A stretch of DNA of 64,000 nt from Streptomyces sp. 2131.1 (GTDB lineage Bacteria; Actinomycetota; Actinomycetes; Streptomycetales; Streptomycetaceae): assembly GCF_900105515.1 (NCBI RefSeq), contig NZ_FNSY01000001.1:558001-622000 (forward strand), written 5' to 3'. Position 1 is the first letter of the stretch. Each line of letters begins with the position of its first letter. Positions 29,050 through 38,942 of this stretch are shown here, piece after piece. The position numbers were made by a program, and so were the translations under genes. Under the pieces are notes generated by a model, which was given only the letters and a program-made list of their open reading frames with translations, had not been told where the DNA came from and did not search any database.

Positions 29050-29083
29050 GTCTAACAGCTTGCTAGACATCGCGTCTAACAAG
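29050..29083. promoter_or_regulatory. TCTAACA/TTGCTAGA repeats upstream of the diiron oxygenase gene
   Basis: GTCTAACAGCTTGCTAGAC at 29050-29068 is an imperfect palindrome (7 of 9 positions), followed at 29074 by another GTCTAACA half-site, 24 bp after the first. This looks like a TetR-type operator with an extra half-site, about 100 bp before the oxygenase start. Confidence 0.5.
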
Positions 29084-29178
29084 CGAGGGCGGCGCCCGTC
29101 GGCAGGCGGTCTCACCGGGTGACACGGGATGAGGGCCGGACGGCGCCGGGTCGATCTCTCGAGTCAAGGAGCCGCAGC

Positions 29179-30093
29179 ATGGCAAGCAGCACCGTTCGGC
29201 CGGAGGACCAGGACCGGGCCGCCGAGCAGGACGTCGCCCGGCGCCTGCTCGATTCGTCCGCGAAGCTCTCGTACGACCCGGCCACCGAGGTGGACTGGGA
29301 CACCCCCCTGGACACGGACCACCACGGGGCCAGCCCCGAGTGGAGCACGCTCTACGCCACCCCGTACTGGGGCGAGTTGACGGAGGCTCAGCGCAAGGCG
29401 CTGACTCGCCAGGAGGCCGCGTCCGTCGCCAGCACCGGCATCTGGTTCGAGATGATCCTCCAGCAGATGGTGCTGCGGGACATGTACGCCAAGGACCCGA
29501 CCGATCCGCGCTTCCAGTGGGCGCTGACCGAGGTCGCCGACGAGTGCCGGCACTCGATCATGTTCGCCCGGGGCGCGGCGAAGCTCGGCGCTCCCGCGTA
29601 CCGGCCGCGCCGCCCGGTGCTCGAACTGGGCCGCGCCTTCAAGACCCTCGCCTTCGGCGAGGCGGCGTACGCGGCGATCCTCGTGGCGGAGGAGGTGCTC
29701 GACGTGATGCAGCGCGACTGGATGCGCGACGAGCGCGTCGCGCCGTTCGTCCGCACGATCAACAACATCCATGTGGTGGAGGAGTCGCGCCACATGAAGT
29801 TCGCCCGCGACGAGACCCGCAAGCGCCTGCGCGGCGCCGGTCCGGTGCGCCGCCACCTGAACGCGCTCGTCGTCGCCATCGCCTCGTACTACATCGTCAC
29901 CAGCATGGTGAACCGGGACGTGTACGCGAACGCCGGCCTGGACGCCGCGCGGGCGCGGGCCGAGGCGAAGACCAACGAGCACCACAAGTCCCTGATGCGG
30001 TCGAGCTGTTCGGGGCTGATGGAGTTCCTGGCCTCGGCCCGTCTCCTGACGAAGCCGGCCCTGTTCTTCTACAAGCGCGCCGACCTGATCTGA
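29179..30093 (+). CDS. AurF-like diiron oxygenase
   Basis: 304 residues, ferritin-like four-helix bundle of the AurF/diiron oxygenase family. Metal ligands are visible as Glu/His sets: TGIWFEMILQ, EVADECRHSIMF (E..ExxRH), an EEV in ILVAEEVLD and VVEESRHMKFARDE. AurF proteins oxidise amines to nitro groups; relatives in actinomycetes have unknown substrates. The ATG at 29179 follows AAGGAG; an upstream start at 29119 adds 20 implausible residues. The next gene, 22 nt on, encodes a ferredoxin-reductase fusion that probably feeds it electrons. Confidence 0.86.
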   Translation: MASSTVRPEDQDRAAEQDVARRLLDSSAKLSYDPATEVDWDTPLDTDHHGASPEWSTLYATPYWGELTEAQRKALTRQEAASVASTGIWFEMILQQMVLRDMYAKDPTDPRFQWALTEVADECRHSIMFARGAAKLGAPAYRPRRPVLELGRAFKTLAFGEAAYAAILVAEEVLDVMQRDWMRDERVAPFVRTINNIHVVEESRHMKFARDETRKRLRGAGPVRRHLNALVVAIASYYIVTSMVNRDVYANAGLDAARARAEAKTNEHHKSLMRSSCSGLMEFLASARLLTKPALFFYKRADLI

Positions 30094-30114
30094 CCCGAGC
30101 CGAGAGCCCGAGCC

Positions 30115-31749
30115 ATGACCTACGCCATCACCCAGACCTGCTGCAGCGACGCCACCTGCGTCGCCGTGTGCCCCGTCAACTGCATCCACCCGACGCCGGA
30201 GGAGCGGGACTTCGGCAGCACGGAGATGCTGTACGTCGACCCGCGGACCTGCATCGACTGCGGGGCCTGCGCCGACGCCTGCCCGGTGGACGCGATCTTC
30301 CCGGTGGACAGCCTCTTCGGGGCGCGCAAGGAGTACGCCGCCATCAACGCGGCCTACTACGCGGACCGCGAGCCGGAGCCCGCCGCCGGGCCCAACTTCC
30401 ACACCTGGGGCGCCCCCTCCTTCGAGCGGAGCCTGCCGTCGGACTTCGCACCGATAAGGGTGGCGGTCGTGGGGACCGGTCCCGCCGGGATGTACGCCGC
30501 CGAGGACCTGCTGCTGCACACCAACGCCGAGGTGACCCTGATCGACCGGCTGCCGGTGGCGGGCGGTCTCGTCCGGTACGGCGTGGCGCCGGACCACCCG
30601 GGGACGAAGGGGGTGGGCGAGACCTTCGCACGGTTCCACTCCCATCCCCGGGTACGGATGCACCTCGGGGTCGAGGTGGGCCGGGACATATCCGCCGAGG
30701 AGCTGGCCGCGCACCACGACGCGGTGATCTACGCGGTCGGGGCGGGCGCCGACCGCAGGCTCTCCATCCCGGGCGAGGACCTGCCGTCCAGCATCGCGGC
30801 GACCTCGTTCGTCTCCTGGTACAACGCGCACCCCGAGGTGGCACCGGGGTCCGTGGACCTGTCCCGCGCCGAGCGGGTGGTCGTCGCGGGGAACGGCAAC
30901 GTGGCGCTCGACGTGGCGCGCATCCTCGTCGCGGACCCGGCCGGGCTCGCCGGCACCGACATCGCCGACCACGCGCTGGCCGCCCTGCGGGGCTCGGCGG
31001 TCCGCGAGGTCGTCCTGCTCGGCCGGCGCGGCCCCGAGGACGCGGCGTGCACCTCGTCCGAGCTGCTGGCGCTGAAGCATCTGCCGGGTGTGGAGCTGGT
31101 GGTGGACGACCACGATCCGCGCATCGGTCCCGCGATCGACGGCGCGACACCGGGCGGACCGGCCGCCGTACTGCGCGGGGTGCGCCGGGAGCGCGTGGAC
31201 TGGTCGAGCCCGCCGGCCGAGGGGCGGCGCATCGTGCTCCGCTTCCACTCGGCGCCCGTGGAGATCGGCGGCGGGAACGACGTGACGGGCGTGCGGGTCA
31301 CGGCGGACGGGGGCGAGACGGAGATACCGGCGCAGCTGTTCCTGCGCGCCATCGGGTACCGGGGCCTGGCGGTTCCCGGCCTGCCCTTCGACGAGGCGGC
31401 CGGCACGGTGCCTCACGAGGGCGGCCGGGTGGCCGGCCTGACCGGTACATATGTCGTCGGGTGGATCAAGCGGGGGCCCTCCGGGGGCATCGGCGCCAAC
31501 CGCACGTGCGCCGCGGAGACCGTGGGCACGCTCCTCGCGGACGCGGTCGCCGGTGCGCTCCCCTCCCCCGCCCACCCGGCCAAGGCGTTCGGCCGCCTGG
31601 TCCGGGGCCGCGCCCGCCAGGTGGTCGACGCCCGCGGCCTCGCCGCCATCGACCGGGCCGAGCGGGCACGCGGCCGGGACGGCGGACGCCCGAGGGTCAA
31701 GTTCGGCACGGTCCCGGAACTGGTCGCGGCCGCGAAGGGACGCCGCTGA
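30115..31749 (+). CDS. Ferredoxin-ferredoxin/NADP reductase fusion (FprB-like)
   Basis: 544 residues. Residues 1-75 are a bacterial 7Fe/4Fe-4S type ferredoxin: CCSDATCVAVCPVNC gives one cluster's ligands and CIDCGACADACP the other. Residues 110-540 form an adrenodoxin-reductase-like FAD/NADP protein: VAVVGTGPAGMYAAEDL for FAD, VVVAGNGNVALDVARIL for NADP, and GWIKRGPSGGIGANR near the end. It takes electrons from NADPH and hands them to its own ferredoxin domain. It follows the diiron oxygenase gene and is very likely its electron donor. Confidence 0.93.
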   Translation: MTYAITQTCCSDATCVAVCPVNCIHPTPEERDFGSTEMLYVDPRTCIDCGACADACPVDAIFPVDSLFGARKEYAAINAAYYADREPEPAAGPNFHTWGAPSFERSLPSDFAPIRVAVVGTGPAGMYAAEDLLLHTNAEVTLIDRLPVAGGLVRYGVAPDHPGTKGVGETFARFHSHPRVRMHLGVEVGRDISAEELAAHHDAVIYAVGAGADRRLSIPGEDLPSSIAATSFVSWYNAHPEVAPGSVDLSRAERVVVAGNGNVALDVARILVADPAGLAGTDIADHALAALRGSAVREVVLLGRRGPEDAACTSSELLALKHLPGVELVVDDHDPRIGPAIDGATPGGPAAVLRGVRRERVDWSSPPAEGRRIVLRFHSAPVEIGGGNDVTGVRVTADGGETEIPAQLFLRAIGYRGLAVPGLPFDEAAGTVPHEGGRVAGLTGTYVVGWIKRGPSGGIGANRTCAAETVGTLLADAVAGALPSPAHPAKAFGRLVRGRARQVVDARGLAAIDRAERARGRDGGRPRVKFGTVPELVAAAKGRR

Positions 31750-31765
31750 CCCGATGTCCCGCCCC

Positions 31766-31808
31766 GGTGTGGCCCGTGACTCCCTTGAGGCCGTCGCCGG
31801 GCCACACC
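31766..31808. terminator. Bidirectional terminator
   Basis: GGTGTGGCCCG (31766-31776) pairs with CGGGCCACACC (31798-31808), an 11-bp stem between the convergent reductase and DoxX genes. Confidence 0.7.
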
Positions 31809-31826
31809 CTTTGCGGCTGCGGGCCC

Positions 31827-32351
31827 TCAGAACTCCTCCGGCTCCGGCATCCGCGCCCGGGACCGCTTGCCGACCACCGCCGCGGCCGCCGCCGCGCTGC
31901 CCGCGAAGGCCAGGGCGACCATCCACGGCTGGTTGAACGCGTGCCCTGTCGCGTGGTCGACCGAGTAGCGGCCGGGGCCGGTCAGACCGATCGCGGCGGC
32001 GGTGAAGCCGAGGAACGCCGGGTACTCGTAGCCGCCGCCCTGTGCGAAGAAGCCCGCGGGGGCGTGAACCGCCACCGCTCCCGCCATCGCGCCGGCCGCC
32101 GCGGCCCCGGCCGCCGGGGTGGCGAGCCCCAGGGCGAGCAGCACGCCGCCGCCCGCCTCGCCGAGCCCCGCGGCGACCGCGCTGTGCTTCGGCGGATGGA
32201 AGCCCATCGCCTCCATGGCGGCGGTGGTCCCCTCGACTCCCCCGCCGCCGAACCATCCGAAGAGCTTCTGGGCGCCGTGCGCGGCGAGCACCGCGCCGGT
32301 GCCGGCGCGCAGGACGAGCAGACCGAGGTCGTGACGGTTGACGCAGCCCAT
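31827..32351 (-). CDS. DoxX family membrane protein
   Basis: 174 residues with four hydrophobic helices. Residues 8-30 include LVLRAGTGAVLAAHGAQKLFGWFGG, the DoxX signature with its GxxxxxHGxxKLF motif. A central AGLGEAGGGVLLALG helix and a fourth helix follow, then a basic tail. DoxX proteins may take part in quinone or thiosulfate oxidation, or in SodA/SseA-linked redox homeostasis in mycobacteria. Function here is unknown. It is divergent from the flavoenzyme gene and shares its palindrome-containing promoter region. Confidence 0.85.
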   Translation of the reverse strand: MGCVNRHDLGLLVLRAGTGAVLAAHGAQKLFGWFGGGGVEGTTAAMEAMGFHPPKHSAVAAGLGEAGGGVLLALGLATPAAGAAAAGAMAGAVAVHAPAGFFAQGGGYEYPAFLGFTAAAIGLTGPGRYSVDHATGHAFNQPWMVALAFAGSAAAAAAVVGKRSRARMPEPEEF

Positions 32352-32510
32352 GGGGGTCTCCGGTGGGTTGTTCCGGGCCCCGCCCGGACGACGCGGGCCC
32401 CTCGATTCCGTACGTCACCACTCTCCGCGCCCCGTGGAGTGCGGGGACCGTGGTGGTGCTCCATCCGGGTGACCCCGGCCCGGGGCGTGAGGCGTGACAC
32501 AGTGCGACGA

Positions 32511-32542
32511 ACGCCATTGTGCAACTTGTTGCACAATGGCGT
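32511..32542. promoter_or_regulatory. 32-bp perfect palindrome (operator) upstream of the flavoenzyme gene
   Basis: Two 15-bp arms (32511-32525 and 32528-32542) are exact reverse complements around a TT centre; core CCATTGTGCAAC/GTTGCACAATGG. A -35-like TTGCAC at 32529 lies in the right arm, and a -10-like TAGAAC at 32553 follows at 18-bp spacing, so a bound protein would block the promoter. The size suits a TetR or PadR dimer. Confidence 0.75.
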
Positions 32543-32555
32543 GGCGGTGGTCTAG

Positions 32556-34604
<2,049 letters not shown>

Positions 34605-34656
34605 CCCGGGTGGCCGGGCGGCCTTCCGCTGCCCGGCCGTCCCTAGGATGCACCCC

Positions 34657-35187
34657 ATGTCACTGCCGCACGCGATCCTCACCGCCCTGCTGGAGAAGCC
34701 GTCGTCGGGCCTCGAACTGACCCGTAGGTTCGACCGGTCGATCGGTTACTTCTGGTCGGCCACGCACCAGCAGATCTACCGCGAGCTGGGGAAGCTGGAG
34801 CAGGCGGGGCAGATCAGGGCGCTGGAGCCGGCCCAGCCGTCCCGGGGGCAGAAGAAGGAGTACGAGGTGCTGCCGGCGGGCCGCGAGGCGCTGTTCGCCT
34901 GGGTGGCCCGGCAGGAGGACCCGAAGCAGGTGCGCGATCCGCTGCTGCTGCGGATGCGGGCAGCGGCGGTCGTCGGGGCGCCGGGGCTCGACGCGGAGCT
35001 GCGCCGCCACCTGGAGCTGCACCGGCGGCAGCTGGCTGAGTACGAGGCGATCGAGATCCGGGACTTCCCGCCGGAGCGGGACGCGCCCGAGGACCGCCTG
35101 CGGCACCTGGTGCTGCGCGGCGGCATCGACCTGGAGAACTTCTGGATCGGCTGGATCACCCGCGCGCTCGCGGAGTACCCCGCGTGA
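34657..35187 (+). CDS. PadR family transcriptional regulator
   Basis: 176 residues. The winged helix at 1-75 reads LPHAILTALLEKPSSGLELTRRFD, then FWSATHQQIYRELGKLEQAGQI, the PadR motif; the C-terminal Vir-like helices mediate dimerisation. The start at 34657 has AGGA 8 nt upstream; an ATG three codons earlier is possible. It is 53 nt after the flavoenzyme and likely represses that operon, with the 32-bp palindrome as a candidate operator. PadR proteins respond to phenolic acids or related compounds. Confidence 0.9.
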   Translation: MSLPHAILTALLEKPSSGLELTRRFDRSIGYFWSATHQQIYRELGKLEQAGQIRALEPAQPSRGQKKEYEVLPAGREALFAWVARQEDPKQVRDPLLLRMRAAAVVGAPGLDAELRRHLELHRRQLAEYEAIEIRDFPPERDAPEDRLRHLVLRGGIDLENFWIGWITRALAEYPA

Positions 35188-35191
35188 CGCC

Positions 35192-35213
35192 TCTCGCGGC
35201 CTGTCCCGCGAGA
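35192..35213. terminator. Bidirectional terminator
   Basis: TCTCGCGG (35192-35199) pairs with CCGCGAGA (35206-35213) between the convergent padR and transporter genes. Confidence 0.6.
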
Positions 35214-35223
35214 CGCCCGCGCC

Positions 35224-36159
35224 TCAGTGGCGCCCCGCGCCGACCCGGCGCCGCTGTTCGCGGCGGACCGGGCGGGGGCTGCTGATGACCACGCGCGACG
35301 GGGTGGCCGGCGGGGCCCCGGCCACGGCGGGGGCGGTCTGCGCCTGGGCGCGGCTGAGCAGGACGACGCCCCTGACGGCCGCCGCCGTGCCGAGCAGCGC
35401 GGGGACGAGGCCGGCCGGGCCGCCTTGGAACCGCTCCCCGAGCAGGGCCAGGCCGATGGCCGCGGCGGCGACGGGGTTGGCGAGGGTGACGACGGCGAGC
35501 GGTGCCCCGAGGCCGCCCCGGTAGGCGGTCTGGGAGAGCAGCAGCCCGCCCATCGCGAAGGCGGACACCAGCACCGCGACGACCACCAGGCGCGCGCTGA
35601 GCAGCGGTCCGGTGTGGTCGGTGGCCGCGACGGTCAGGGTCTGGGTGAGCGCGGAGGCGACGCCGGAGGTGATGCCGGACGCCGCCGCGTGCCTGAGCCC
35701 GGGGCGGGCGCCGGGGCGGCTGAGGCCGGCGACGAGGGCCATGGTCCCGGCGCCGACGGCCAGCGCCTCGGGCAGGGTGAGCGTCTCGTGCGGGGCGGCT
35801 CCGCCCGCCGTGAGGAGCAGGGCGCCGAGGCCGAGCAGCGTGAGCAGGGTGCCGCGCCACTCGGTGAGGGTGACCCGGCGGCCCGCGGCCCGGGCGCCCA
35901 GCGGCACGGCCGCCACCAGGGTGAGCGCGCCGAGCGGCTGGACCAGGGTGAGCGGGCCGTACTTCAGCGCGGCCACGTGCAGCAGGGCACCGCCCGCGTT
36001 CATGCCGACCGCGCACCACCAGGCGCCGCGCCCGAGCATCCGGAGCGTTCCGGTGCCGGGTGCGGCGCGGCCGGCCAGCCGGGCCTGGGCCACCGCGGCG
36101 GCGGCGTACGCGGCGGCGGAGACGAGGGACAGCGCGACGGCTGCCAGGGTGGCGTTCAC
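35224..36159 (-). CDS. EamA/DMT-type transporter (DUF or DMT permease)
   Basis: 311 residues with about nine or ten hydrophobic helices, in two five-helix repeats typical of drug/metabolite transporters. Motifs include GPLTLVQPLGALTLVAAVPLGA and APLAVVTLANPVAAAAIGLALLGE, the paired DMT signature before the final helices. The GTG at 36159 overlaps the PAP2 stop (GTGA), so translation is coupled. A basic C-terminal tail (RREQRRR) is cytoplasmic. Substrate unknown. Shares an operon with the phosphatase. Confidence 0.85.
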   Translation of the reverse strand: MNATLAAVALSLVSAAAYAAAAVAQARLAGRAAPGTGTLRMLGRGAWWCAVGMNAGGALLHVAALKYGPLTLVQPLGALTLVAAVPLGARAAGRRVTLTEWRGTLLTLLGLGALLLTAGGAAPHETLTLPEALAVGAGTMALVAGLSRPGARPGLRHAAASGITSGVASALTQTLTVAATDHTGPLLSARLVVVAVLVSAFAMGGLLLSQTAYRGGLGAPLAVVTLANPVAAAAIGLALLGERFQGGPAGLVPALLGTAAAVRGVVLLSRAQAQTAPAVAGAPPATPSRVVISSPRPVRREQRRRVGAGRH

Positions 36160-36971
36160 CGGCGTGCCCCGGAGGCGGCGTACACCGTGGAGTGCTTCCG
36201 CTGGGGCACGACGGACGGCCACGGCTGCGGCGGGCGGACCGGTTCAGCGGGCCGGAGCGGCAGCGCGGCGAGGGCCAGCGAGAGCAGGGCGGCCACCACG
36301 ATCGAGTCGAGCCAGTAGTGGTTGGCGGTGCCGACGACGACGAACAGGGTGATCGCCGGGTGCAGCAGCCACAGCCACCGCCAGCGGGAGCGGGTGGCGA
36401 CGACGAGGCCGACGCCGACCATGACGGCCCAGCCGAAGTGCAGCGAGGGCATCGCGGCGAACTGGTTGGCCATCGAGTCGGTCGCGGGCCGGGCCCCGTA
36501 CACCGAAGGTCCGTAGACCCGGCCGGTGTCGACGAGGTGAGCGGCGGCGAGCAGTCGCGGCGGGGCGAGCGGGAAGAGCAGGTGAAGGGCGAGCGCTGCG
36601 CCGGTGAGCGCGGCGAGGACGCGGCGCGACCACACGTAGTGGCGGGGGCGGCGCCAGTACAGCCAGGCGAGGAAGAGCAGCGTGGCCGGGAAGTGCACGG
36701 TCGCGTAGTAGGTGTTCGCCAGGTGGATCAGCGTCTCGTCGTGCAGCAGCAGCCGCTGGACGACGCCTTCGCCCGGCAGGTGCACGGCGCGTTCGAGCTC
36801 CCAGACGCGGTCGCCGTTGTGGAACGCCTCGTCCACATGGCCGTTCGCGGCCTGACGGCCGAGCTTGTAGACCAGGAAGAGTCCGACGACGAGAAGAAGC
36901 TCGCGGACCAGGGGTGGACGGGCGACGGTGTCCGGCTTCCGATCCGCGGGCGTGTTGCCGGTGTACCTCAC
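36156..36971 (-). CDS. PAP2 superfamily membrane phosphatase (inositol phosphorylceramide synthase-like)
   Basis: 271 residues, about six membrane helices. The PAP2_3 motifs are visible: SMANQFAAMPSLHFGWAVMVGVG (catalytic His in PSLH) and ANHYWLDSIV (second His and Asp). Typical substrates are lipid phosphates or inositol-lipid intermediates. The GTG at 36971, with AAAGGGG upstream, gives a normal N-terminus; longer in-frame starts run into the operator. It is divergent from a TetR gene across nested palindromes, the expected target of that regulator. Confidence 0.88.
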   Translation of the reverse strand: MRYTGNTPADRKPDTVARPPLVRELLLVVGLFLVYKLGRQAANGHVDEAFHNGDRVWELERAVHLPGEGVVQRLLLHDETLIHLANTYYATVHFPATLLFLAWLYWRRPRHYVWSRRVLAALTGAALALHLLFPLAPPRLLAAAHLVDTGRVYGPSVYGARPATDSMANQFAAMPSLHFGWAVMVGVGLVVATRSRWRWLWLLHPAITLFVVVGTANHYWLDSIVVAALLSLALAALPLRPAEPVRPPQPWPSVVPQRKHSTVYAASGARR

Positions 36972-37014
36972 CCGGTGCCCCTTTGCTGATGCTCCTCGGC
37001 GGTCCTCCGCCCTT

Positions 37015-37084
37015 ATCGATACGCCAGTGTACCGATACGGAGCCGTATCGGTACACACGCGTATCGGTACACTGGCGTATCGAT
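37015..37084. promoter_or_regulatory. Nested palindromic TetR operator cluster
   Basis: Outer arms of 24 bp (37015-37038 and 37061-37084) are exact reverse complements. Inside, 14-bp arms at 37027-37040 and 37043-37056 form a second perfect palindrome with AG centre. The core GTATCGGTACAC appears three times (one inverted, two direct). The cluster sits between the PAP2 start (36971) and the TetR start (37120), so a bound repressor would control both. Confidence 0.85.
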
Positions 37085-37119
37085 GGACCTCGTCGCAGAG
37101 TCGCAGAGAGGGAAGGCAC

Positions 37120-37749
37120 ATGTCGCCGCAGCAGACCGAGCAGGAGCAGCCCCCCGCGCCGCGCCGCTCGAAGATCACGCCGGAGCGGGCCCAGGAGCTC
37201 TACACCGCCGTGCTCGACACGCTGAGGGAGAGCGGCTACGAGTCGCTGACCATGGAGGGGGTCGCCGCCCGGTCCCGCTGCGGAAAGTCCACGCTCTACC
37301 GCCAGTGGGGGTCGAAGCCCGAGCTGGTGGTGGCCGCCCTGAACGGCACCCGGCGCGGAGCACTGCGGAAGATCGACACCGGTTCGCTGGCGGGTGACCT
37401 GCTGGAGGCGGCGCGGGCCATCGGCGAGGGCTCGGGGCGCGACACCTCCCTGATGCTGGCGCTGAGCCACGCGGCGCTGCAGAGTCCGGAGCTGCTGTGC
37501 GCCCTGCGGGAGTCGCTGATCCTGCCGGAGCTGGCAGCGATCGACGCGCTCGTACGACGCGGGGTGGAGCGGGGCGAGGTGGCGGCCGACAACCCGGCGG
37601 CGGAGTTCGTCTCGGCGCAACTGCTCGGCGTGATGCGGGCCCGCCCGATGCTCGCCGGGGCGTACGCGGACGAGGGCTACCTCGTCCGTTTCGTGGCGGG
37701 CGCGGTCCTTCCCGCACTCGGCCTGGACGCTCCGGCGTCCGGGTCCTGA
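37120..37749 (+). CDS. TetR/AcrR family transcriptional regulator
   Basis: 209 residues. The HTH at about 20-65 reads TPERAQELYTAVLDTLRESGY, SLTMEGVAARSRCGKSTLYRQWGSKPEL. The C-terminal ligand domain is TetR_C-like and hydrophobic (AAEFVSAQLLGVMRARPMLA). GGGAAGG upstream supports the ATG at 37120. It should repress itself and the divergent PAP2/transporter operon through the nested palindromes. Confidence 0.93.
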   Translation: MSPQQTEQEQPPAPRRSKITPERAQELYTAVLDTLRESGYESLTMEGVAARSRCGKSTLYRQWGSKPELVVAALNGTRRGALRKIDTGSLAGDLLEAARAIGEGSGRDTSLMLALSHAALQSPELLCALRESLILPELAAIDALVRRGVERGEVAADNPAAEFVSAQLLGVMRARPMLAGAYADEGYLVRFVAGAVLPALGLDAPASGS

Positions 37750-37756
37750 CAGACGT

Positions 37757-37787
37757 GGGCCGTCGTCCCAGCGGATGACGACGGCCC
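37757..37787 (+). terminator. Terminator of the tetR gene
   Basis: GGGCCGTCGTC (37757-37767) and GACGACGGCCC (37777-37787), 11-bp stem, 9-nt loop, directly after the tetR stop. Confidence 0.75.
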
Positions 37788-37827
37788 GCGCGCGCCGCAC
37801 CGTGGGGACGGGGGCGACGCGCAACCC

Positions 37828-37864
37828 GAAAGGCCGGTGGCTTCTCCGAAGCCACCGGCCTTTC
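37828..37864. terminator. Strong second hairpin before the SPFH gene
   Basis: 17-bp perfect stem, 37828-37844 with 37848-37864, 3-nt loop TCC, T-run at its 3' end. Together with the previous hairpin it insulates the SPFH operon. Confidence 0.8.
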
Positions 37865-37934
37865 GCGTCCTCTTGACGATAATCGGTCACCCCCCTTATC
37901 GTCTCCATGACGAGAAAGATTCGAGGGGGTCCCC

Positions 37935-38942
37935 GTGGCCGACATCACCCGCCGCTTCGGCTGGCGCCATCTCCGCTCCGCGCCCACCGCGCACATCCGC
38001 CACCACAAGCGCGGCACGCTCGTCCACGACGGGACCGGGCTGAGCTTCTGGTACCGGTCGCTGAGCGCCGCGCTCTCCGAGGTGCCGGTCAACGACCGCG
38101 AGCTGGCCATGGCGTTCCACGCGCGCACCTCCGACTTCCAGGACGTCACGGTGCAGGCCACCGTGACGTACCGGATCAGCGACCCGGCCGAGGCCGCCGC
38201 CCGCCTCGACTTCTCCGTCGACCCGGACACCGGCGCCTGGCGCGGCGCACCCCTGGAGCAGATCGCCACCCTCCTCACCGAGACCGCCCAGCAGCACACC
38301 CTGGACGTGCTGGCCCGCACCCCGCTGGCCGCCGCCCTGGTCGACGGGGTCGCCGCCGTCCGCGAGCGGGTGGCGGCCGGTCTCGCCGCCGAGCCCAGGC
38401 TGCCCGCCACCGGCATCGACGTGGTGGCCGTCCGCGTCGTCGCCATCCGCCCCGAGGCCGAGGTGGAGCGCGCCCTGCGCACCCCCGCCCGCGAACAGAT
38501 CCAGCAGGAGGCCGACCGCGCCACGTACGAACGGCGCGCCGTGGCCGTCGAGCGCGAGCGGACGATCGCGGAGAACGAGCTGGCCAGCCGGATCGAGCTC
38601 GCCCGGCGCGAGGAACAGCTCGTCGAGCAGCGCGGCACCAACGCCCGCCGCGAGGCGGAGGAGAACGCCGCGGCCGACGGGGTGCGCGCCGAGGCGGAGG
38701 CCGCCCGCACGGTGCGGCTGGCCGGGGCCGAGGCCGAGGCGGCCCGCGCGGTGGGTGCGGCGCGTGCGGAGGCCCAGGCGGCCTGGCTGCGGGCGCACGG
38801 CGAGGTGGAGGCCGCGACCCTGCACGCGCTGGCGGCCACCCGGCTCGCGGAGAACCTGCCGCACATCGACAGCCTCACCCTGTCGCCGGATGTCCTCACC
38901 GGCCTGCTCAGCAAGCTCGGCCGGCCGGAGGCCGGGGCGTGA
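37935..38942 (+). CDS. SPFH/Band 7 domain protein
   Basis: 335 residues. Residues 20-180 hold a Band 7/prohibitin-like core ([25 protein letters not shown]). From about 180 to 270 there is a long Glu/Ala/Arg-rich coiled coil ([24 protein letters not shown] and on). There is no N-terminal membrane helix, unusual for flotillins, so it may attach to membranes through a partner. GTG start after GAGGGGG. Its stop overlaps the next gene's GTG (GTGA), so the two proteins are made together. Function unknown. Confidence 0.85.
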   Translation: MADITRRFGWRHLRSAPTAHIRHHKRGTLVHDGTGLSFWYRSLSAALSEVPVNDRELAMAFHARTSDFQDVTVQATVTYRISDPAEAAARLDFSVDPDTGAWRGAPLEQIATLLTETAQQHTLDVLARTPLAAALVDGVAAVRERVAAGLAAEPRLPATGIDVVAVRVVAIRPEAEVERALRTPAREQIQQEADRATYERRAVAVERERTIAENELASRIELARREEQLVEQRGTNARREAEENAAADGVRAEAEAARTVRLAGAEAEAARAVGAARAEAQAAWLRAHGEVEAATLHALAATRLAENLPHIDSLTLSPDVLTGLLSKLGRPEAGA

